From: Brevibacillus brevis NBRC 100599
GTDB lineage: Bacteria > Bacillota > Bacilli > Brevibacillales > Brevibacillaceae
NCBI RefSeq assembly: GCF_000010165.1
Contig: NC_012491.1
Location: forward strand, 3,789,501-3,853,500
Direction of reading: 5' to 3'
Length of the DNA: 64,000 nucleotides
The notes beneath the pieces were generated by a model. The model saw only the letters and a list, made by a program, of their open reading frames with translations. It did no database searches and had not been told where the DNA came from. The translations under genes and the position numbers were made by a program. Shown here piece by piece: positions 58,722 through 64,000 of this stretch. Position 1 is the first letter of the stretch. Each line of letters begins with the position of its first letter.

Positions 58722-58799
58722 ATCAGACAAAAGGTTTATCACTTATCATTCAACGGGTAAAGAAAAGAAGCTGTTACTCTTTCCCGTGAGGTGGATCAA

Positions 58800-59120
58800 G
58801 TGAATCGTACAACCATAGTGGAGCCTCAGGAGACGAAGCGGATCATCATCCGAGACTTTTTCGCTTTGATTGAAGCGGTCCCCAACAAGGATGACCAGGC
58901 TAGTATTCAAACATTTCTCCGCTATTTGCAAAGCCTGCTAAGAATCAAGCAAGTCATTCCACCGGTTGTGGAAATCATGACGGTCGTCAAACAAAACAAG
59001 CCACTTCTCTACCACGCGGCACGCAGAATTACTCTTCCTTCAAGCAATCTGCACATGCTATTTCAGCTAGAAATGGATATTATGCTTGCGCACGAAAGGC
59101 TCCGACAGTACGACAAATGA
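58800..59120 (+). CDS. Hypothetical protein
   Basis: About 106 residues from GTG 58800, five bases after GAGGTGG. It is all helical in appearance and without Cys. An Arg/Glu-rich first half is followed by QLEMDIMLAHERLRQ. No family is recognised. It lies between the polyketide unit terminator and the convergent aminopeptidase gene. Confidence 0.65.
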   Translation: MNRTTIVEPQETKRIIIRDFFALIEAVPNKDDQASIQTFLRYLQSLLRIKQVIPPVVEIMTVVKQNKPLLYHAARRITLPSSNLHMLFQLEMDIMLAHERLRQYDK

Positions 59121-59136
59121 TGGGGTAGGCTATACC

Positions 59137-60252
59137 TTACCCTTTCAAGTTTTCTGGATTCAGACATTCAAGCTCTGCAATGACAAAACGACCATCTTTG
59201 CGAATCAGGACGTCATCAAACCAGATTTCCCCTCCGCCCCAGTCCGGACGCTGGATGGAAACCATGTCCCAGTGCACAGACGATTTGTTGCCATTGTAAG
59301 CTTCGTCATAGCATTGACCAGGCGTGAAGTGGAAGCTTCCGTCTATTTTTTCGTCAAACAAGATATCTTTCATCGGGTTGCGAATGTAAGGATTCACACC
59401 GATGGCGAATTCTCCAATGAAGCGCGCTCCCTCGTCTGTATCCAAAATTTGATTCAAGCGTTCGGTATCGTTCGCTGTTGCTTCCACAATTTTGCCGTCC
59501 TTGAAGGTCAGGCGAACATTTTCGAATGTGAAGCCGTGGTATGGTGTTGGCGCATTATGAGTGATCACACCATTTACGGAATTCTTCACAGGTGCTGTAT
59601 ACACTTCACCATCTGGAATATTGCGCAGGCCAGCACATTTCACAGCAGGGATGTCCTTGATTGAGAAGGTGAGATCTGTTTCAGGTCCTACCAAGCGTAC
59701 CTTGTCTGTGCGATTCATCAAGTCAACCAGACTGTCCATTGCTTTGTCCATTTTCGCGTAATCCAGGTTACATACTTGGAAGTAAAAATCTTCAAAAGCT
59801 GCTGTAGACATGTTCGCAAGCTGCGCCATGGAAGGATTCGGATAACGAAGAACAACCCACTTCGTTTTTGGCACGCGCACGTTCATCACTGGCAGCTCAT
59901 ACAAGCGAGAATAGATACTCAGCTTGTCACTTGGAACATCAGCCATCTCATTGATGTTGCTCGCTGCACGAATCCCGATATAACCTTGCATTTTCTCCAT
60001 GAGTTCAACTTCATGTTGAGCCATGGTCTTCAACTGCTCTTCATTGCAATTCATTGCGATTTCTCGGCTTACGGCAGGATCAATCAATTGAACATAAGGA
60101 CTGCCGCCTGCTTTGTAAATCTCACGCACGAGGGCTTGCACCAAATCCGGTGTATCCCCTTTCGCGTTGATCAAAATGTTTTCCCCTGGCTGTACTCGTA
60201 CAGAATAGTTAACCAGATTGTACGCTAATTGATCTAATCGTGAGTCTCTCAT
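59137..60252 (-). CDS. M29 family aminopeptidase (AmpS-like)
   Basis: 371 residues from ATG 60252 (MRDSRLDQLAYN). It is a metal-dependent aminopeptidase that trims N-terminal residues of peptides. Conserved metal-site residues are visible in EFAIGVNP, the SFHFTPG block and SSVHWDM near the C-terminus. The length is slightly under the about 410 of the best-known members. It ends convergent to the 58800 gene with a 16-base gap, with no clear terminator between them. Confidence 0.93.
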   Translation of the reverse strand: MRDSRLDQLAYNLVNYSVRVQPGENILINAKGDTPDLVQALVREIYKAGGSPYVQLIDPAVSREIAMNCNEEQLKTMAQHEVELMEKMQGYIGIRAASNINEMADVPSDKLSIYSRLYELPVMNVRVPKTKWVVLRYPNPSMAQLANMSTAAFEDFYFQVCNLDYAKMDKAMDSLVDLMNRTDKVRLVGPETDLTFSIKDIPAVKCAGLRNIPDGEVYTAPVKNSVNGVITHNAPTPYHGFTFENVRLTFKDGKIVEATANDTERLNQILDTDEGARFIGEFAIGVNPYIRNPMKDILFDEKIDGSFHFTPGQCYDEAYNGNKSSVHWDMVSIQRPDWGGGEIWFDDVLIRKDGRFVIAELECLNPENLKG

Positions 60253-60343
60253 TCGTGGCACACCCTTTTTAAATTTTCTGATTCCTCTTGTATTCTTACC
60301 GATACAATCTACTAAGTCAATAAAAAATTTTTTATCAATGGAA

Positions 60344-60380
60344 TAAAAAGCGGCCAGCCTCCTTGTATCCGGGCTGGCCT
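60344..60380 (-). terminator. Terminator of the DUF4025 gene
   Basis: Minus strand: GGCCAGCCC-loop-GGCTGGCCGCTTTTTATT. Confidence 0.82.
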
Positions 60381-60398
60381 TGCTCTTTTCCTATGCTT

Positions 60399-60584
60399 TT
60401 ACATCGTCTGTTCTCTGTCCTCAATGGTTCCCATCTTGTAGATGTCACTGACCTGCTCCTGCGTCGTAGCCAGACCAGCCGTATGTTCGTCTGCCTCTTG
60501 ATAATAGACGGCTGTGCCATCATCTTCAGCCCCTAACTCTCTCGCCCTGGACTGAGCCTGATCCTTATCATAACCTGCCATTTT
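60399..60584 (-). CDS. DUF4025/YozQ-like small protein
   Basis: 61 residues from ATG 60584 (MAGYDKDQAQSRAREL) after AGGAGG. ADEHTAGLATTQEQVSDIY matches the pattern of the DUF4025 family (B. subtilis YozQ). It is acidic and without membrane segments. Function unknown; YozQ-type proteins are linked to sporulation by distribution only. Confidence 0.75.
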   Translation of the reverse strand, partial: KMAGYDKDQAQSRARELGAEDDGTAVYYQEADEHTAGLATTQEQVSDIYKMGTIEDREQTM

Positions 60585-60645
60585 CGTTCCTCCTTCCTTT
60601 TGATTTCTATCCGCTTTAGTTTGTACGGGAATCTCCAGATTTAGC

Positions 60646-60686
60646 AAAAAAAGACGCCTTGCCCAATCAAGGGACAAAGCGCCTTT
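60646..60686 (-). terminator. Terminator of the secreted repeat protein gene
   Basis: Minus strand: GGCGCTTTG-loop-CAAGGCGTCTTTTTTT. Confidence 0.8.
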
Positions 60687-60699
60687 ATATTCAGCTAGC

Positions 60700-61176
60700 T
60701 TATTTTTCGTTATCAGATTCTGGAGCGATCATTGCCCAACCAGCTGCTGGAGCACTCACAGGAGTTACGCCACCAGTGATAACATATTGATCTGCTCCTG
60801 GCATCATTGCCCAGCCAGCTACGTTAGAGATGACTGGAACATATTGACCACTCACCCATACATACTCATCTTTACCTGGCATGATGACCCAGCCACCTTG
60901 TTGAGTCAAACCTTGAATTGGAGTAACGGTTTGTGGAGTCGCAGGTTTTACTTCAGGTTTAGTTGCTGGTGCAGTTGTTGTAGCATCAGTTGCCGGCTTT
61001 TCTTCAGTAGCTGGCTTTTCATCTGTTGCAGCTTTGTCTTCTGTTGCCGTTGTTGTTGCTTCTTTTGCAGGAGTCGTTTCAGTAGCTTTTACTGCCTCTT
61101 CAGCAAATGCAGCTTGTGTGAAGAGAGCTGCTCCTAAGATACAAGAACTCATGATCAGTGTGCTTTTCTTTTTCAT
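60700..61176 (-). CDS. Secreted Thr/Ala/Glu-rich protein with GW repeats
   Basis: 158 residues from ATG 61176 (MKKKSTLIMSSCIL) after GGAG. A signal peptide ends near AAFAEEA. Then comes a low-complexity Ala/Thr/Glu/Lys/Pro stretch (about 25-80). The C-terminal part has three similar units: GGWVIMPGKDEYV, AGWAMMPGADQYV and AGWAMIAPE. It is probably cell-wall associated or secreted; function unknown. The upstream ORF codons belong to the MarR overlap region and lack a binding site. Confidence 0.82.
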   Translation of the reverse strand: MKKKSTLIMSSCILGAALFTQAAFAEEAVKATETTPAKEATTTATEDKAATDEKPATEEKPATDATTTAPATKPEVKPATPQTVTPIQGLTQQGGWVIMPGKDEYVWVSGQYVPVISNVAGWAMMPGADQYVITGGVTPVSAPAAGWAMIAPESDNEK

Positions 61177-61250
61177 ATGTGTACACTCCCATTCCGCGGT
61201 ACACACTTTTGTCTTACACGAATGTCCCCAAACCCGAACTTGAAGGCATG

Positions 61251-61676
61251 CTATATGCACTGCTGCATTTTCCTGAGAAAATACGTAAACTGCTCTAACT
61301 CGTCGTCAGTCAGATTCTCCAGCAGCTTTCCTACTAGTGCTCTCCTGTGGCACAAAAGTCCTTCCAGAGTTGGAACGGCTTGTTGTGACAAAGTGACCCA
61401 CACGACACGTCGATCCTGTTCATCTCGAACCCGGTCAATAAAACCGGCCTTGACCAACCGATTGAGTGCGATCGTGGTGGCACTATTGGATAACTTCAAA
61501 ATAGTCGCCAGCTCAGAAACTGTGCTTCGTCCTTTTTGATGTAGCACACGTAGCAAGATAAACTGCTTCGGACTGATTGACTCTTCCTCTAGCCAATTGT
61601 TAATAAAGAAACGAGCAATCTCGACAAAAACTCGATCCAGTTCCTCAAGTTTACTGGCACGGGACATATTGCTCAC
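61251..61676 (-). CDS. MarR-family transcriptional regulator
   Basis: About 138-141 residues (GTG 61676 or ATG 61667). The winged helix contains STVSELATILKLSNSATTIA (about 51-70) and the wing motif DEQDRRVVWVTLS, as in MarR proteins. Such regulators usually repress an efflux or stress gene next to them; the downstream gene encodes the secreted repeat protein and the divergent one a signal peptidase. The target is not known. Confidence 0.93.
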   Translation of the reverse strand: MSNMSRASKLEELDRVFVEIARFFINNWLEEESISPKQFILLRVLHQKGRSTVSELATILKLSNSATTIALNRLVKAGFIDRVRDEQDRRVVWVTLSQQAVPTLEGLLCHRRALVGKLLENLTDDELEQFTYFLRKMQQCI

Positions 61677-62063
61677 GACATCACCTATTTTCGGAAAATT
61701 AATAATATAAGTACTTTTACTATAAAACTATATAGCCTAAGTACCGGAAGATCAATAGGACTCCCGAAATTATTTCTTTTCACGAAAGATATGTATGAGC
61801 CAGACAAAGTGTTTACCACTTAATATTTTTATTGTAAAACTTATTTCAAGAACATCTTAACTCAAACAGGAAAAACTGACAATAGGTAAGCTAGCAAAAT
61901 AATATTTCGACTTTTTCCAGCTTCATCCACGAACCAATTATTTCCTTGAATCATCTTTCGTATCTATTCGTATAGCATGTATAATGGGAAGACAGCCTTA
62001 CACACACGAGGCAATTGACTCAGGCATATTTGCCACAGAAATCACATACATAGGAGAATTTCA
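61677..62063. promoter_or_regulatory. AT-rich divergent promoter region
   Basis: This 387-base gap separates the MarR gene and the signal peptidase. On the plus strand TATAAT at 61980-61985 lies about 78 bases upstream of the signal peptidase start, with a poor -35. An AT-rich partly symmetric stretch around 61710-61735 could hold a MarR site, but I could not define it. Confidence 0.45.
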
Positions 62064-62624
62064 ATGGAACAAACCAACCCTACACCAAAATGGAAAGTGG
62101 AATTGCTTGATTGGTTAAAATCGTTTGTCTTGATTGGTGGATTGACAGCCTTCATCTACGTATTTGTCATGGCTCCCTACGTCGTCCAAGGGCGCTCCAT
62201 GGAAAGTACGTTGCATGACCGCGAGCGTGTCATCGTAAACAAAGCGATTTACTACCTCAAAGAACCGCAGCCAGGTGATATCGTCATCATTCATCCAGAT
62301 GCAACTGGCGACAACTGGATCAAGCGCGTGGTCGCTGTTGCTGGTGACACCGTTGAAGCCAAAAATGATCAAGTGTACGTCAATGGCAAACCGCTCAGCG
62401 AAGAGTATTTGGTCGAAAACAAGCTAAAAACCTCTGCGGCAGGTGTGACGTTAACCGAAGATTTTGATCCTGTGAAGATTCCTGAGGGCAGTGTGTTTGT
62501 CATGGGGGATAATCGCAACAACAGTATGGACAGCCGCGTCATTGGCCCTGTTCAACTGGATCATGTAGTAGGACGTGCAGAAGCTGTATACTGGCCGCTG
62601 TCCCAGATTCGCCTTCCACGTTAA
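62064..62624 (+). CDS. lepB: Type I signal peptidase
   Basis: 186 residues, one N-terminal membrane segment (about 17-39). Ser45 in QGRSMESTL and Lys87 in NWIKRVVAVAGD form the catalytic dyad; MGDNRNNSMDSR is the third box. It is a paralogue of the enzyme at 3684. TAGGAGA precedes the start. It stands alone with its own terminator. Confidence 0.96.
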   Translation: MEQTNPTPKWKVELLDWLKSFVLIGGLTAFIYVFVMAPYVVQGRSMESTLHDRERVIVNKAIYYLKEPQPGDIVIIHPDATGDNWIKRVVAVAGDTVEAKNDQVYVNGKPLSEEYLVENKLKTSAAGVTLTEDFDPVKIPEGSVFVMGDNRNNSMDSRVIGPVQLDHVVGRAEAVYWPLSQIRLPR

Positions 62625-62640
62625 CATGGATCCAGGCAGC

Positions 62641-62673
62641 AAAAAGCCGCTCCTTATCGGGGCGGCTCTTTTC
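62641..62673 (+). terminator. Terminator after the second signal peptidase
   Basis: AAAAAGCCGC-loop-GCGGCTCTTTTC; the stem can also serve the convergent VanY-like gene. Confidence 0.82.
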
Positions 62674-62685
62674 GTTTTGATGATG

Positions 62686-63507
62686 TTATTTGCGGGCAAT
62701 TGCCGCTTCAGAAAAATAATCCTCCAAAGTAAGGCCACCTGCCATAATTTCTTTTGCCATTTCCTTTCCTACATAACGCAAATGCCAAGGCTCATACGCA
62801 TATCCAGTCGTATCTTCCTTACCCTTCAAATAACGAATGACGAACCCAGAGTCTGCACAGTTGGCTGCCAGCCATAACCCTTCAGGTGTCTCACCAAACG
62901 ATTCTTCCAGGCGTGTACTAGCATCATGTCCGGATACATCCATAGCCAAGCCAGTCTGATGCTCGCTCTTTCCAGGCACGGCACTGTAGGCAGCGGCATG
63001 TTCTGCACCTTGCGTCCTTACATACGTTTCGTACAGCGATTTTTGAGTCTTATATGAGCGATAGCCAGAAACGGCATACAGTTCAATACCTTCTGTCTTT
63101 GCTTTGGCAAACAGTTCTTCTAATGCTTGTGCGGCTTCTGCTCGCAGCAATCGCTTCTCCACTTTTTCATCAAAAGGAAACGGAACATTCGGCTCTACCA
63201 AATCCGGTGGAATATAATCGCCTGGCAATGCCCGCTGTTTATTTACGACAACCGAGAGATCTGTTGCATTCGTAACGGTTGGCACTCCATCCACATCTTT
63301 TATCGTCTCTGCAAGCGTTGCCCGTTGGGGACGTGTCGTCTCCTCTTTATTCGGCTCAACTGTCGTTGCTTGCGTGCCCTCACCTGCGGGCTGTCCATTC
63401 GACTCGCTGGAAAGCAATCCACTTAATGAGGGAGGTTCACATCCACTGAGTAGTGCTACTGATAGCGCTGCGATGATCGCAAGGCTGCTGGTGCGATTTT
63501 TGTTCAT
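62686..63507 (-). CDS. VanY-family D-alanyl-D-alanine carboxypeptidase, lipoprotein
   Basis: 273 residues. A lipobox LLSGCEPP (about 19-26) predicts a lipoprotein, followed by a Thr/Glu/Pro-rich linker. The M15 zinc domain has SGYRSYKTQ, SEHQTGLAMDV (HxxxxxxD) and the His of EPWHLRYVG. It trims the terminal D-Ala of peptidoglycan stem peptides. No vancomycin cluster is adjacent. Confidence 0.94.
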   Translation of the reverse strand: MNKNRTSSLAIIAALSVALLSGCEPPSLSGLLSSESNGQPAGEGTQATTVEPNKEETTRPQRATLAETIKDVDGVPTVTNATDLSVVVNKQRALPGDYIPPDLVEPNVPFPFDEKVEKRLLRAEAAQALEELFAKAKTEGIELYAVSGYRSYKTQKSLYETYVRTQGAEHAAAYSAVPGKSEHQTGLAMDVSGHDASTRLEESFGETPEGLWLAANCADSGFVIRYLKGKEDTTGYAYEPWHLRYVGKEMAKEIMAGGLTLEDYFSEAAIARK

Positions 63508-63589
63508 GATCGATCCTCCTGGTTCCTTACAGACACATACGTTCTGCTCTACCTTACCACGGAGTAGTACGAAAAAAAAGGTAGATAGG

Positions 63590-64000
63590 TCACGCTTTTT
63601 CAGCGGTATATTTCTCGTTTAGCTGTTTGACAAGCGCTGGTAACCATTCATTTAGCACCCAAAATGGGAAGCCCGCAGCCTTAGCCTTTCCGTTATCCAT
63701 GTACAAGGATGCTAAAAATCCAAAGGGAGACGCGTCAGAAGCATCTGTCGTTTGTTCGATCCGGGCAGGTTTTCCGACTGTTTGCGCAATGGTCTCCATT
63801 AGCTTAGCAAGCGAAACAGTCCCATCCGAGCACGCATTCACTGGCCCTGTGATGGACGTTGTCGTCAGCCATGCCAAAAATTGAGCTGCTTCCTGTGCAT
63901 GTATGAAGCCCATCTGTGCAGCGGGATTCGTGATACCAATCGGCCGCTCCTCTTGGACATGCTCAATATGAAACCATAGCCGCTGTGTGTAATCGTCTTC
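63590..64000 (-). CDS. NAD-dependent epimerase/dehydratase, partial
   Basis: The frame is open at the right edge, so the N-terminal Rossmann part with the cofactor motif is outside the window; 136 C-terminal residues are visible. The segment GPVNACSDGTVSLAKLMETI resembles the C-terminal part of extended short-chain dehydrogenases such as NAD-dependent epimerases. Substrate unknown. Confidence 0.8.
   Translation of the reverse strand, partial: EDDYTQRLWFHIEHVQEERPIGITNPAAQMGFIHAQEAAQFLAWLTTTSITGPVNACSDGTVSLAKLMETIAQTVGKPARIEQTTDASDASPFGFLASLYMDNGKAKAAGFPFWVLNEWLPALVKQLNEKYTAEKA

Noticed and set aside
62686..63507. Vancomycin resistance operon
   Set aside because: Only a VanY-like gene is present here; no vanHAX or vanRS genes are adjacent. 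VanY-like carboxypeptidases are common in ordinary Bacillales.

Overview
The window looks like the chromosome of a spore-forming Gram-positive bacterium of the Brevibacillus/Paenibacillaceae type. The evidence is the Bacillus-like gene order around ffh-smc-fap, a spore germination operon, the sporulation protein YlbJ, an S-layer-homology (SLH) domain on an exported peptidase, strong AGGAGG ribosome binding sites with frequent GTG/TTG starts, and a Bacillus-type FapR operator. No tRNA, rRNA, CRISPR array, prophage or intact insertion sequence was seen.

Region 1 (1-20.9 kb, all minus strand) is a housekeeping block: a FliK-like protein, rnhB, rbgA, a signal peptidase, rplS, trmD, rimM, ylqD, khpA, rpsP, ffh, ylxM, ftsY, smc, rnc and the fatty-acid/phospholipid operon fapR-plsX-fabH-fabD-fabG-acpP-fabF. 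Internal terminators and promoters split it into several units. A 17-bp FapR palindrome lies upstream of fapR, and a structured leader precedes rplS.

Region 2 (21-29.9 kb) holds a three-gene ABC-2 exporter, a DeoR-type regulator, then the rpmF-yceD-ylbL-ylbK / ylbJ / coaD-rsmD cluster known from Bacillus.

Region 3 (29.9-36.7 kb) holds a possibly structured RNA with a small ORF, the NHEJ protein Ku, a CDF metal transporter, a TPP riboswitch with its terminator in front of thiC, a small Cys-rich protein, a DUF1904-like protein, and a stand-alone ATP-dependent DNA ligase. A separate LigD-type polymerase lies at 52.1 kb, so the end-joining machinery is split over three loci.

Region 4 (36.8-47.2 kb, minus strand, visibly more AT-rich in places) looks like an envelope-stress or antimicrobial-resistance island. 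It has an exported penicillin-recognising serine hydrolase, a VanZ-like protein, a decayed IS110-type transposase, DUF4097-like proteins, an SLH-S9 peptidase, and a BcrAB-like ABC transporter with a two-component system. The promoters of the ABC operon and of the serine hydrolase, 7 kb apart, share the same triple direct repeat CTTA-N7-CTTA-N7-CTTA at the same place relative to the promoter. This suggests that the local response regulator controls both. The SLH-S9 gene is flanked by two diverged copies of the 5' end of the DUF4097-like gene.

Region 5 (47.6-64 kb) holds an unusually ordered germination operon (gerA-gerC-small membrane protein-gerB), the LigD-type polymerase, lgt, a phosphate transporter with its DUF47 partner, a diguanylate cyclase, a type III polyketide synthase with an ICMT-like methyltransferase, an M29 aminopeptidase, small stress or spore-like proteins, a secreted repeat protein, a MarR regulator, a second signal peptidase, a VanY-like carboxypeptidase and a partial NAD-dependent epimerase at the right edge.
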